From Adineta vaga (lineage: Eukaryota > Rotifera), in the NCBI GenBank assembly GCA_021613535.1, contig CP075497.1, forward strand, positions 2,418,001 through 2,482,000: a DNA stretch of 64,000 nt, written 5' to 3'. The first letter of the stretch is position 1; each line of letters opens with the position of its first letter. The position numbers and the translations under genes are program-made. The notes beneath the pieces are model-generated. The model did no database searches, was not told the DNA's origin, and was given only the letters and a program-made list of their open reading frames with translations. This document shows, one piece after another, positions 34,946 to 46,799 of this stretch.

Positions 34946-35118
34946 TATATCTTTCTTTAGCAGATAAGAAGCAACTATTTCCATATCAGCATCTATCATT
35001 CCGTTCTCTGACAAGTTTAAGTCTGGTCGAAGTCGCTTTTGACTCATGATTTGTTCTAATTTTGAATTTTCGTACTTCGGTGGTGACGATAATAAATTTG
35101 TCGTTGTTGTTTTTGATT
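34946..35118 (-). CDS. Isolated LRR-like exon, candidate 5' part of the LRR gene
   Basis: Between an acceptor (GATCTTTTTCAG) and a donor (GTAAGTT) the minus strand has an open 173-nt exon. It reads ESKTTTTNLLSSPPKYEN, KLEQIMSQKRLRP and then DLNLSENGMIDADMEIVA with a tail ending LLKKDI. The segment after the prolines has the L-x-L-x-x-N-x-I-x-D-x(5)-A pattern of an RI-type LRR. It ends in phase 0, matching the phase of every LRR exon starting at 32336. It would therefore splice in frame, with an unusually long intron of about 2.6 kb. Confidence 0.45.
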
Positions 35119-36417
35119 CTGAAAAAGATCGATAAAAGATGATTCTATCCTACAAATGATATCTAAAGCAAAATTCTTCTCCTAGCTACACTGTAGAAAA
35201 AATGACAGCAAAATAAATGAACTATCAATTTTTAATTCAATAATAATATTGATTATATTGTTTATTTTAGAGGGTCCATGAATCCATCGAGCATAGTCAT
35301 ACTATAAAAATTTTAAAATTGATTGTCAAAAATCATGCTATTTATTTTTGTTGAACTATGAAAATTCAGTTAGAAAATGATCTGGAGAAATTGAAATGGC
35401 TGATTTTGCTCAGCTCTCTAGATGGACTATCTTTTGGCATATAATAGTAAAAGATGCTTTGAATCGTTGAAATAAAATGCGCACAGGTGATTTGAAATAA
35501 CTTAAGAAGAGTTCTTTGATGATGAAGAAACAGTGGTTAAAAGTTGTCACGGGCTAATTTTGGTGTGGAACATCCAAACACTAAAAATTTGTATATCGTT
35601 GATAGTTTTTATCACTCTTATTGCTTCCTCTGGATCTGAGGTAATAATATCTTTATGCAGAATATATATGTAATGAATTTTATTTTGTAAAATTCGAAGA
35701 TATGAAATAATAGATAGAATAATTCGTTAATGTGTGACGAGATGGAGGAGTAGCACTACTACCACTCTCGATATACTAGATGTTTATTCGAGCTACTTCA
35801 ATATTCCAAATCCTGCCATACAACATAAAACGTTCGCTTTATATTTGCACTTACGAGAAAGAGAAAAGAACAGAAAAGGGATGAAGTATTCACTAGCATA
35901 TTACATAAGAGTAACATCATAATAGCTACGGACACTAACATACCAGATAACGATTCGATTTTACACAACGATGCATTCCGTAACACTAAAAAAAAGATTA
36001 GCACATTCTTCCTATATAAAGAAGGCGTAGAAAAGTCAAAGAAGAGGAAGCATGTATATCTGAATCAGAAAGGACACCCAACCATTATTGGCACAATGTA
36101 CTATTCCAAATTTACCTGATGATGAACGTTTAAGCAAGATTCGAAACGGTCGCCCTAAGTAGCTTGAAATAATCTTTGAAACTCATCCTGAAAAATTCCA
36201 AGTGTTGCCAGGTTTTGGTAAAAAAATGGAATTTTTCATAAAAAAGTATCAAAACTCAGGACTCCTTTTCTAGCTTTAGTACCTCCACTTTGGATATCAG
36301 ATAGAGCGAAAAAAAACTGCGTATAATTGATCCAAAGTTTTGGGTGATTTTATGAAGGTTTTACAACGAAAATTGGCAAGCTTTATGTATATAAAAATGG
36401 TTTTTGTGCACCTCTAG
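35119..36417. other. No gene seen
   Basis: AT-rich. The ORFs at 35734-36004 lack splice support or recognisable features. Some stretches around 36050-36250 look like decayed coding DNA (interrupted readings), but I could not reconstruct a product. Confidence 0.4.
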
Positions 36418-37029
36418 TCATTCTATGTGCATAATTTTATCGCAATTGAATGAACTTTTAAAAAGGTTCTGCAGATATCTAAAAGCTTTCAAATGCGTCG
36501 AAAGTGAAAAAAAAGCATGAAAATTCGACAGAACCTTCAAAAGGCTCTCCGTTATATCCAGCAGAAGATCCTTTAAAGGTTCTGCAAATTTTTTGAATCC
36601 CTTTTTTGGAACTTTTAATACATTTAAAATCTTGTTGACGTCTCCAGAACCTTTTTGATGGTTCGGTAGATTACCTTTTTTTTCTTTAGTTTGTGCCACA
36701 GCCGCATTCAACGATTCTCTCGCTTTTTTTACAAATATTGCCATTATTATAAACATAGAACCAAAAAGACACCACCCGATGGTCTTAATAATATAAAATG
36801 CAATCACCGCAACCGCTATAAGTAATAGAGCCGCCTCAATTAGCGTTATTTTCGTCAATGCTTGTACACCTGCACCAATTCCAACACCAATTACTGTAGC
36901 GTTTGCTTTTAAACTTTCCATTGTTGATCTCGTGGTTCTTAATGTGGCGTTAATCTCGTTCCCAGTCGCCTTTATTGTTGTATTAGCAGTGTTTGTCGCG
37001 TTTGTAACAGCTGACGTGACGTTTCCCAT
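36418..37029 (-). CDS. Putative membrane protein with myristoylation-like N-terminus, unknown
   Basis: This intronless ORF of 203 residues starts MGNVTSAVTNATNTANTT, a glycine-2/Ser-6 context that fits N-myristoylation. The Asn/Ala/Thr-rich N-terminal 45 residues are followed by a glycine-rich segment VIGVGIGAGVQ. Two adjacent hydrophobic stretches come next (ITLIEAALLLIAVAVIAFYI and LFGSMFIIMAIFV), then a basic region KKARESLN and a Lys-rich amphipathic C-terminal half. I recognise no family. The absence of introns and the location in a repeat-rich, gene-poor stretch hint at a mobile-element or virus-derived accessory gene. The last 60 residues are less convincing than the first 130. Confidence 0.5.
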   Translation of the reverse strand: MGNVTSAVTNATNTANTTIKATGNEINATLRTTRSTMESLKANATVIGVGIGAGVQALTKITLIEAALLLIAVAVIAFYIIKTIGWCLFGSMFIIMAIFVKKARESLNAAVAQTKEKKGNLPNHQKGSGDVNKILNVLKVPKKGFKKFAEPLKDLLLDITESLLKVLSNFHAFFSLSTHLKAFRYLQNLFKSSFNCDKIMHIE

Positions 37030-37559
37030 AGTTAGAATAGTGAACTGTTATATAATTTTAATCTAAAGAATAAATTTTGAAAGCTTTGGTTTTTTTAAGA
37101 TTGTTTATTTCAATTTTGAAATTTTTATTTTATGATTAGATATAATTTTTAACGAGTTCTTAAAGATACGAGGGAAATATGTTTCTATGCTGTCATTTCC
37201 GACACTTTCCTTCTTTTTCCGTGGAATTTCGACCATTTTGTGAGTATGGTGCTTCGACTTCGAAATGTAAGAGCAATTATTTATGTTGAAAAAATTACTG
37301 AGAAAAATGCAAAACAACAGACTGTATTCACATCCTTATTCAAATTACGAATTCGGTCTCTATCGACTGATAGCAAAATACGAAGTAAACAAAATTCCTT
37401 TCGAGCAGTTTTAGTTTTATATCAATTTGTTCTAAATAATCAGAACAACACACGTTTTCTTGTTTGGAAAAGATATACAATGCGAAAACATATTCTAAAC
37501 TACATAATACAGAAAAAAAAGGAAGTTATGCAATTATAATGCTGAAATCATCTGACACG
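37030..37559. other. intergenic, one doubtful ORF
   Basis: A 99-codon plus-strand ORF at 37240-37539 is Lys/Arg/Ile-rich and may contain a donor-like AATGTAAG. There is no evidence that it is a gene. Confidence 0.4.
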
Positions 37560-40500
37560 TTAAGGTGAACGTTCACGTTTACGTTTTGGTGTTGTAGTAG
37601 ATAATACTCGTCGAGGAGTGCTCACTTCCATCGGTTTTAAACGACGTTCAATATCCGCAAGTACAGGCTAAACAAACAAAAAATATCTTAAATTTTTATT
37701 CATAAAATTTAAAAATAATTCTACCATCAAATATTTTTTCCATGCAAGATGTTCTTCTTCATCATAATCATCTACATTTTGTTCATTAGATTCTGTAACA
37801 TTTGGAAAATTTTCTTTTAATACACGATATGATGCCAATGTTTTAATATTTAATTTACTAAGACAATAAGCAATATTTCCTCGTTTTCGATCATCACCAC
37901 TAAATCAGAACAGAAAAATAGATAAATTAATCAATGAAATTGTCTTACCATGCTTGTTTAAATTGTCGACAAAGTCGTTTGACTAAAATCTCGCAATGGC
38001 GATCGTTTTTAATGTACGAAAACAAATGAGAAATAATATCTTGAAAAACATCTTTTGAACATATGGTATTCATTGATAAACGAGATATAATATCAGGCAA
38101 AACATTGAATAAAGCCATGCCACGTTGTCGTAATGATAATTCATCGAAGAAATGTTGAGCAATACTTGATATTGGCGTATGAGAATGAAACAAACATAGC
38201 GCTATTTCACTAATATAACCACGAACTTTAATCATTTCTCGAAGAATGAGTATCGCAATCGTACATAATGCTGTTTCACCAACATTCAAATCTTTATCAT
38301 GAATTTGTGCATAAAATTGCGGTGTAAATGGTTCGATAATATTTGGATGTCTACATCGAAAATCAATATTTTTCTTTAAAAGCAAGATTTCTGATTGAAA
38401 TACTTACCGAAGAAGTAAATCACCAAGTGAAACAATCAATGCTGAACGTACAGATGAATATGGACATAATTTCGAGATTTCAAAGATTCGATCGACATAT
38501 TTTGAACACACAGTTGGTGATACATACATCATTCGAGTACATGTTAAAATACTTGTTAAAACAAGATTTTCATCATATAATGAATGATCTTCATGAATAA
38601 ACTAAAATAAAATCATAAAAATGAATAATTGAAATGGAAAAATAGATTCATACTGATTCCATCCATTTATCAATTGAATAAAAAAGTGAATTAGATTGAA
38701 ATAATTCTTTTTCCAGTTGACTAAAATCTGAATGTTGTTGCTGTATAAAATGATTATCTTCATGATGATTTTCTTGTTGTGCAAGATTTTCTTCATCTTC
38801 ATCGTCAAATAATTGTCGTGAAACAGATGAGGATGTTTCACTATCATCAATATCATTATCATCATCATTAAGAACAATGTGTATCTTCGCTTTTTTTGTC
38901 TTTTTTATTGAAGATAAATTTGTACTTTCATATTTTTGTACTTGATGAGTAAGAAAAGCATTCATTGATACTAATAATCGAATGAATTTAATTCGCCATG
39001 ATTGATCGATGAGTTTCGATTGAGAATCAAAATTTTCAGTTGGCCAATTCAATTGTTCAGCTAAATTGCGAAGAAATTTCATGATAAAATCATCGGCTGA
39101 GATATGTGAAGGTTCTCGAAGAAATAAAATATTGAAAATTTGCTTCATACAATTGACCCATGATTGATGATTGACATCTGTCGATGAATCAAGTAATTTT
39201 TTCGTAATTAAATCATAAAATTCATTGGGAATTTCATTCGATGATTTGATTTTTAATAAATTCGAAAGAATTTGTATTTGATAATGAAAATAATCTAAAC
39301 TATATCGATCAATTTGTCGTACAAGACTTTGAAGAATTAAATTTAAACGTGAAGATAAACGATGTTTGGTATCGTAAGAAATGACGAAAGAGATTAATTG
39401 TAGAAAGGAATTTTGTCTTTGTTGAATTTGTTTGAGAAATTCATCTGTTACAAGTTTTTTCGAAGATTCAGTTGTTATTTTCAAATAATAATCAAGAAGA
39501 ACTTCAATAAATGAAAGAAAACTTGCAGTTGGAGATGTTGATTCACCAAGAAGTTGTTTAAGAATATGTTCAAATGTTAATGTTAAATTTAAATCGATTT
39601 GATCGAGAAGTTTTTCAATAATTCTTTTCGAAGAAATTCTAAAAAAAGAAAATCAATAAAATTAACATTTTCTTCTAGATGTAAGAAGATTTCTTACTTT
39701 TCATCCGTCGCTTCATCATCAATTTTTAAACAAATTCTTTTAAATCCATTAATGATTGCATTGGAGATGTTCTTATCATTCGACCAGATTAATGAAAATA
39801 AATATTTTTCTAATTTTTTATAAACATTTGATTGACATTCAAATGTTGACCACTAAAACAAGAATACGAGTTGAAAGATTAGTTCAAGACAATTGAATTA
39901 TACTTACTAAAACAAGAAAATCAATGATTTCAAGTACGTCACTTGTTACTTTTGAACTGAGTAGATAAAAAGCATCTTTAGCAAGAAATCTTCGTAGATG
40001 ATTACAAAAATCTGTTGCATTATGTAAATAAGTACTTAAAGAACAAACCAAAAACATTTTCAATTAGAAAATTTCTTTTTTCTTCTACATACACAAGTTT
40101 CGATTGTTTAACCATATTATCAAATAATCGTTTGACTTTTTCCATTGGTTCTTCATCATCAATCACATCGATAGTATTAGTAATTGCTAAACAAGTATTA
40201 AGTCGACTTTGTAATTGAATTAATTTACTCATTTCAACATTATATTTTTCAAATGATGCTAATGATTCATCTGTTGAATACATTGAACAAACACGTTGTT
40301 GTTGTTCGACAACACGTTCAAATAAAACATGTTGATCATCGTGATCATTCTCCTTGTCACTATCAGTTATTTTATCAATATCAATCGAAACATTATCAAG
40401 TTGCAATGTTTGCCCTAATAATCGTTGTAATTGAACTAATTTATTCATTTCAGAATTGTATTCATCAAGCATTGCATCAATTGGAAGAAACTAGAAAAGA

Positions 40501-42140
40501 AAAGTTCAATAGAAAAGAACTACATTGTATAATTTGTATCTTACTCGATCTGTATATGGATTACACTTCAATAGTTTTGTTGCTAATTGAATTGCATGTT
40601 TTCGAACAATACAAGATGTATCATTCATTCGTTCAATAGTTGCTTGTGTTAAATGGCAATAGAATTTCGTTGGAATTAATTTTGCTTCAACTAAATTCAT
40701 ACATAAACCAATTGCATGAGAACGAACATGAACATTGGAATCGAGAAAATATTGATCGATAATTAAGAAGAATAATTCACCACGTAATTCTTTGTATTCC
40801 GGTAATGATGAACAGTAACGAATTATATTTACACAAACATTTAATAAACAATTACGCATTTGTAAACAATCACTATCGAATAAATCAAGTAAACGATTGA
40901 TATAGATTATTAAATGATCAGATATATGTATGGATAATTCATCAAGTAGTTTAGCCATTGTACGAGAACTATTTGGTTCCGATTGAGAATTAGCAATCGA
41001 AGTATTTGAACGAGATGAATTTATCGGTGTTGATGATTGAACAATCGAAGGTGAAAGACAAAGATGACAAATATCACTGAAAAAAAACAAACAAATGTTT
41101 TTCTATTTATTTTATTGATAAATAAAGAAATCTTACTTGATAATTCTTTCCAATAATGTATCCGTTCGAAAATGTTTTACATGACAAACAACAACAGCAG
41201 AAAAGATTGTAGCTGTATGTTCTTGAATCTGTAACATTTGAATCATTTTCATACTTGTTTCTATAAAATTCAACATATGAATATTTTTTCTGATACTTCG
41301 TTTTTTTAAAACTACCTTCTTCACTACGAAATTGTCCAATTGTAACTGCTAATATAAATGATAGATAATCTTTCACTGTTCTTGCTCGTGATGAAAATTG
41401 ATTATTTCGAATAATTGTTAAACAAACATCAACAATCGTACTAAAATCAATGTAATTAGAAAAGAAAAACAAATCCGAAATCATTAATCATCATACGTTC
41501 CAATTTGTTGATCTTCTAATCTTTCAGTTTCATGCCAGAATTGTCGAAGATCGAGTTTAATAAAATTTGTAAATAGAAGAAGTATTTCATCTCGTTCATT
41601 AATAAACCATTCAATTTGACATGTTTGATTCGATTTCTTTTGTTTTTTTGTCGGACTTCCATGACGTTGTTGATCATTATCGATGATTAAATGTTCAAGA
41701 ACAAGTAAATATCGACAAAGAAGATCCAATGAATATAAAATCATTTGACGATGAACATTATCAACATTCGCTTTTTGATGAGAACTGATCGAATCAATTT
41801 CACCTTGAATAGCTACGAAAGAAAAGTAATGTTTTTATATTAAGAATTCGCAAAAAGATTTACCATCTTTTAGAAGATTACTGAACACTTTTCGAATATC
41901 ATGAGATCGTTCAACGTATCTAGAAAAAGAAATTCGAATATTTTCTCTTGTCTAAGAATAGTTACATACCCAATAAGATCATCAGCAATTGCATGTAATT
42001 TCGGTAGACTATATGAAGGATCACTATGCTTGTTAAATTGACATTCTAGATAAAGTTTTTCTATGAGTGAGAAGTAAAAATGTCTAATTATAATACTGAC
42101 CTTTGAATAATACATTTAATTCTTCTTTACTAATACCCAT
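37560..42140 (-). CDS. NCAPD2: Condensin complex subunit 1 (CAP-D2)
   Basis: A large multi-exon gene runs from MGISKEELNVLFK (start 42140) to a basic C-terminal tail (RKRERSP, stop 37560-37562). The diagnostic C-terminal HEAT region reads SVRSALIVSLGDLLLR, HPNIIEPFTPQFYAQIHDKD, ETALCTIAILILREMIKVRG and MALFNVLPDIISRLS, matching the Cnd1 domain. Middle exons encode more HEAT-like helices (CIVRKHAIQLATKLL, VHVRSHAIGLCMNLV) and an acidic linker near 38800. CAP-D2 is the HEAT subunit of condensin I. It binds CAP-H and DNA and drives mitotic chromosome compaction. The gene starts 82 bp from the divergent ORF at 42223, so they probably share a promoter. Confidence 0.85.
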
Positions 42141-42222
42141 TATTATTTGATTGTACAATATTTACATCTAAAAATAAATAAATGCGCCATTCTATTTGTT
42201 CCTATATTTCGATTTGAATTCA

Positions 42223-42864
42223 ATGGAAAAAATCTCCGGTGTAGAAGAAACAAAATCTTTAATTAGAGATTCATCAAAACATTCAAGTTCATCTATCACT
42301 TCATTGAATAAAAGTGAAAAAGTTAATCTATCTTCTTCTCAGATCATTTATTTTGGTTGTCAATCACATTCTGGTATTGAATTATGGGATACAACATATT
42401 TTCTTTCGATTCTTTTTGAATTGCTCGATGAATACAAAGATAATTCAAAAGAAGAATCTCGTTTAACAGCATTTATTCTTTGTCGTTTCGATGATATGAA
42501 TTTCAATACACGAATTCCTATTAAATTAGTTCTGCAAATACTTAAATATTTCACAAATATTCGCATGAAAATTCTTCTCCTATTGGAATTTCTAAATCTT
42601 TCTGAAACAATTGATTGTTCTCAAGCATTAATGTTACTTTGGCAATTCTCAACATATGGTTATATGACATTATTTTATGTATTAGATCGATTGAAATTTT
42701 CAATTATCGATAAAGATCGCGAATGGAAATCATTATTAACAATTTTCGAACCATTAGAAAACAAGAAACATGCAGCGTATATTGTATTAGATAAAACAAA
42801 TTTTTACAAACCAAATCAAGCCACAATTGTATTTGGATCTAAAAAGCTTCAACGATATTTCTAA
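42223..42864 (+). CDS. Uncharacterised intronless protein, 213 residues
   Basis: The start MEKISGVEETKSLIRDSS is followed by a Ser-rich N-terminal 45 residues and a folded-looking remainder. Segments include YFGCQSHSGIELWDTTYFL, IPIKLVLQILKYFTNIRMK, FSTYGYMTLFYVLDRLKF and a C-terminus ending KKLQRYF. The pattern is mostly helical with no signal peptide, membrane helix or zinc site. I do not recognise it. It is divergent from NCAPD2 with only 82 bp between the start codons, suggesting a bidirectional promoter. Confidence 0.55.
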   Translation: MEKISGVEETKSLIRDSSKHSSSSITSLNKSEKVNLSSSQIIYFGCQSHSGIELWDTTYFLSILFELLDEYKDNSKEESRLTAFILCRFDDMNFNTRIPIKLVLQILKYFTNIRMKILLLLEFLNLSETIDCSQALMLLWQFSTYGYMTLFYVLDRLKFSIIDKDREWKSLLTIFEPLENKKHAAYIVLDKTNFYKPNQATIVFGSKKLQRYF

Positions 42865-44088
42865 TTCTGACTTTAACCGGCCTAATTATCATTGTCATTC
42901 ATTCATTCCTTCACCTTACTTATCATTGGATAGTTCTAAATAAGCTGTAAATCAATGACAGATGATAGATGTCACTAACATTTAGTTTACGTGATAATCG
43001 ATTAAGTAATAATCACATCAATTCAGTCAAGGTATCAATATTCAATCAAATAAAAGCAGTATCAATCGAGAAATGACATGACATGATCACAGTCTAATTT
43101 TCAAGTAAACAGAGCAGAAAAATAAAAAGATCTATTGATCTACGACTGATCATTTCAATTGTTTGCGCTTCATTTCATCGGCTACCGAATTGATCCACAA
43201 AAATCATATAGTTATCTCGTAAATCATACAAAATCTTGAAACACTCGTTAATGGACACATAGATTGTGTCTTAGTTCAGATTGATTGATCTCTACAGTTG
43301 AAAAAAGACTGACTTATCTCATTTCACTGATATATTACTTCAGAATGGTATAACTATAATCATGATCTGATTTATCAAAGAGACAACATGAGAGAATTGT
43401 GTTCAATTTTTGGTATATAGAAATACTGCTGCTATTGTATGAACACCTTTAGCAACTACTTAGATGAAAAAATTGAAACTTGAAAGAGAGTGTTGGGAAA
43501 GATATCGCCTCATCTGGTTGCATTGAGAGAGCGGAGAAGGGTAATATTTGAATAATTGAATCCAACTTTAAAATTTGGCACTATTGACTATCTGTGTGTA
43601 TATATAACGTTGAAATTGTATAATGGATCATCATTAACTATCACTAAATGAAGTATGCGTCGTATTCAGCCGATAAAGAATATCAGAAATATGAGTGATA
43701 TTTTCTCTCATCTTCTCTTGTATGCTAAAAATGATTGAATAAATCCAAAATGAATGAATGAATGAATGCTAGATATTGGAATGAAGCTGATTCCAACACG
43801 AATCTTTCAAATGATGTAAGAGTAAATTAGCCACTAAAGAGTCTATTCAAGATCTTCATTATAATCAATAATCCGTCATATTACACACGTTAATCTAGAT
43901 GTGAGAAAACAAACCAGTGGCATCTATTGAAGACTAGACAGATTGTGTTTTCTTCTTCCTTTCTTTCCTTCTTGTTCGTCGTTCATGTTTACTTACTGTA
44001 CTTATAGCTGTCGAAGTCAAAATAAGTTAAACTTTCACTAGATTTATTTGCTTCGTCATGTTTGAATCTACGGGTACAACTTGACAGC
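42865..44088. other. intergenic, no gene seen
   Basis: AT-rich 1.2 kb with a short GAAT tandem tract near 43753-43768. It should hold the promoter of the dioxygenase gene. Confidence 0.55.
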
Positions 44089-45061
44089 ATGCATCGTCAT
44101 GCTTACACTGTGATAAAATTATTATTACAAATACTTGTGCTTATTTGTGCCGTAAAACATATTCATTATTCGACTTCTCTAGAAAAAAACATGTCGCAAA
44201 ACGATTTACCTGTAGTTTTTGTTACACATGGAGCGTAAGAAAGTTATAAAATTTTAATTCGACTAATTCAATTTTCATATCTTTAGAGGTCCAATGATGT
44301 TTCTCGATTCGCCACCAATGCCGGTTTTTGGTGAAGTTGATCGAAATAGTCCAGCAGCTCAATGGTATCGTCAACTATCGAAACAATTAGCTTTAACAAC
44401 ACCACCAAAAGCCATTCTCGTTATCACAGCACATTGGGAAACAGCAAACAGTGTTCATATTAGTGCAAAAGAAAAATATACTGAACTTCTTTATGACTAT
44501 GGTGGATTTGCACCTGAAGCTTATCGACTTCAATATAATCCATCTGGTGATCTCAACTTGTCCAGACGTGTCAAATCCTTACTTGACCAAGCTGGTATAG
44601 CAGCTAAATTCGATGACAAACGAAATTTTGATCATGGTGTTTTTATTCCATTGAAACTGATCTATCCCGATGCAACTATTCCTGTTGTTGCCATGTCTGT
44701 TCTCAGAAGTTTATCATCAGCTGAACATTTAGCTATTGGTAAAGCTCTTGCACCATTGCGAAAAGAAGGAGTTTTAATCATTGGTTCTGGTTCAACTGTA
44801 CATGGCTTTGACGTTACAGAAAAGCAAGCACATGAATTTGTTGCTGAATTAAGAAAGACTCTCACAGAAGATAATCCACATGATCGTGAAAATGTTTTAC
44901 TTAATTGGGATAGAGCTTTACCATTTGCACGAATGAACCATCCACGTGAAGAACATTTAATACCTCTACATGTTATTGTTGGCGCAGCTGGTTCAGATCG
45001 TGGATATTTATTAAATCCAAATGTAAATGAAACGCAATCTTCTTTTAAATTCGGCAATTAA
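44089..45061 (+). CDS. DODA/LigB-type extradiol dioxygenase with N-terminal signal
   Basis: Exon 1 (44089-44239) and exon 2 (from about 44287) join as VVFVTHGAGPMMFLDSP. The core (about 265 residues) matches bacterial YgiD and plant DODA 4,5-DOPA extradiol dioxygenases: AILVITAHWETA, DYGGFAPEAYRLQY, FDHGVFIPLKLIYPDA, GSGSTVHGF and EEHLIPLHVIVGAAG. The histidines in THGA, FDHG and EEHL are the expected metal and catalytic residues. Family members open catechol rings with Zn2+ or Fe2+ and O2. Before the core there is a hydrophobic segment (VIKLLLQILVLICAV, residues 8-22) that looks like a signal peptide or anchor, which bacterial homologues lack. A second Met just before QNDLPVV may give a cytosolic form. 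Likely horizontally acquired. Confidence 0.85.
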
Positions 45062-45170
45062 AGAAAAGTAGCTCATTGTGATGTTTTTTTCTTCGTGATA
45101 ACTTATATTTATAAATGATTTTTCTTTTCAGTTATTTTACATCTTTATCTGCTTATCAAAAAAAGAAAAA

Positions 45171-45200
45171 AGGAGGAGGAGGAGGAGGAGAAGAAGAAGA
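45171..45200. repeat. (GGA)n/(GAA)n microsatellite
   Basis: Purine triplet tract immediately downstream of the XRCC3 stop codon. Confidence 0.9.
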
Positions 45201-45214
45201 ACAGTTTGATTACA

Positions 45215-46593
45215 TTAATTTTGACTACCAAAGACACCTTTATCCACAATAAAATAATTACATCGATTTGTTTTTGGTATATGATAACAATAATCAATCG
45301 ATAATGAACGTAAATAAACCACATTCGTTTTAATACTTGTCGTTGATTTTCGTTCATCAAAGACAACTTGAGATTGTTGAGAATCAGGATGATGTTCTTC
45401 AACTTTTTCGGTTTTACTTAATTGTACACGACAATGAACAAGAAATGCCCAAGTTAAACCTAATGCTGGACCTAATGTCATCGGTTGTGATGGTAAAGAA
45501 AGTGTTGAATTTTGTCCAAATTGAGTTTGTACCTTTGAAGAAACAAATGAGAATTTTTTATGAAGAAGATTTCCAATCTTTACTTGATTAACACAGATAA
45601 TAGCGAGGTTATAACGTTGACATAATGTATGCATTGCAAAGCCAAAATATTGTAATGTATTTGCTTTTGTATGATGTTCAAACATAATATCTTCGGAACG
45701 AAAAAGAGCTGCTAAAGAATCGATAATAATCAATCGAATATTTCTTTCTCGACTAAGTAACAGAGGTAATCGATCAATAAGTGTCATTTCTAAATGACGC
45801 TAAAAGAAACAAATAAGAATATGGAACAAAATTTTCAAGAATGATAAAACATACATAATGTCGAATTATATCTAGATAAATATTATCAAAAAATTTCTGT
45901 TGTAAACACCGAGCATCGGCAATATTAAATGGCTTATCCGCTTTCGCACGATAATATGAAATATGTTTTAAACGTTTATCAATTTTCTCAATTTGAGATT
46001 CTGTATTGATATAAACTACTTCTATTGATGAGACGACAGAAGAATACATACAAAAATAAATACAAACAAAGGACTTACTAGCTTCTTCTCCTCGAGCACG
46101 GAAGGTTCGTTGTACTTCTAATGACATTTGAATACATAATTGAGTCTTTCCACATCCACTCTCTCCATATAATTCAGTTATTTGACCAAGTCGTATTCCA
46201 CCACCAAGTGTTTGATCAAGAATTGGACAACCTATGGAAAACATTCGAATCGAATCACGTTCATTCTCTGTCATTTGCCAGACTAGATAAACAATGACAT
46301 CATATTGATTACGACTAAAAAGAAAAGCACTTCACCAGTCGTCTGTCGTCTCGAAAATGGATAGAATGCATTTGCAACACATAGAAATGCAAGATCTATT
46401 TCTGCTTGTGATAATCGTGTCGTTCGAAGAACTTGTTCTGGATCGAATTCCAAAAATTTTTGTAAAGAATATTTCGTGCCATAAGCTAAACAGAAGATTA
46501 ATATAGGAAAAAAAAACAGAACATCAATCCACCTCGAGAAAGTTTTCCTTCAACATTTGGTGGTAGATCAATATCATTCAAAGTAAGAGGCAT
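45215..46593 (-). CDS. XRCC3: RAD51 paralogue, XRCC3-like
   Basis: Several exons run from MPLTLNDIDLPPNVEGKLSR (start 46593) to VDKGVFGSQN (stop 45215). The RecA core is clear: FSIGCPILDQTLGGGI, Walker A GESGCGKTQLCIQM, VVYINTESQ, Walker B RLIIIDSLAALFRSE, LAIICVNQV and GPALGLTWAFLVHCRV. The spacing LLSRERNIRLIIIDS and the FRSE context are closer to XRCC3 than to RAD51, RAD51C or DMC1. XRCC3 acts with RAD51C (CX3 complex) in homologous recombination and Holliday-junction processing. Such genes are notable in organisms that survive desiccation-induced breaks. XRCC3 versus another paralogue is my best call. Confidence 0.8.
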
Positions 46594-46799
46594 ATTTCAT
46601 ATTTCTAGAAACAAAGTTCAATCGATGATTTCAAGCGTTTGTTTGTTTTTTTCTTATTCGACATGAATATACTTGTTAAAACAAGATCATCAAGTGTACA
46701 TTAATAAAAAGAAAAGAAAAGAAAACACAAAACAATAAAAAAAATTTTTGCGAAAGTAAAAGTATAATGAATGGCACAGATCTTTAAAGTTTATCTCTT

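Noticed and set aside
32337-36417. Intact transposon with reverse transcriptase or transposase
   Set aside because: No catalytic motif readable in any frame; only short repeats and composition shifts are present.
37240-37539. 99-codon plus-strand ORF
   Set aside because: Basic, no recognisable feature, not supported by splicing; could be a small gene but evidence is too thin.
44662-45057. 131-codon minus-strand ORF
   Set aside because: Antisense shadow of the dioxygenase exon.
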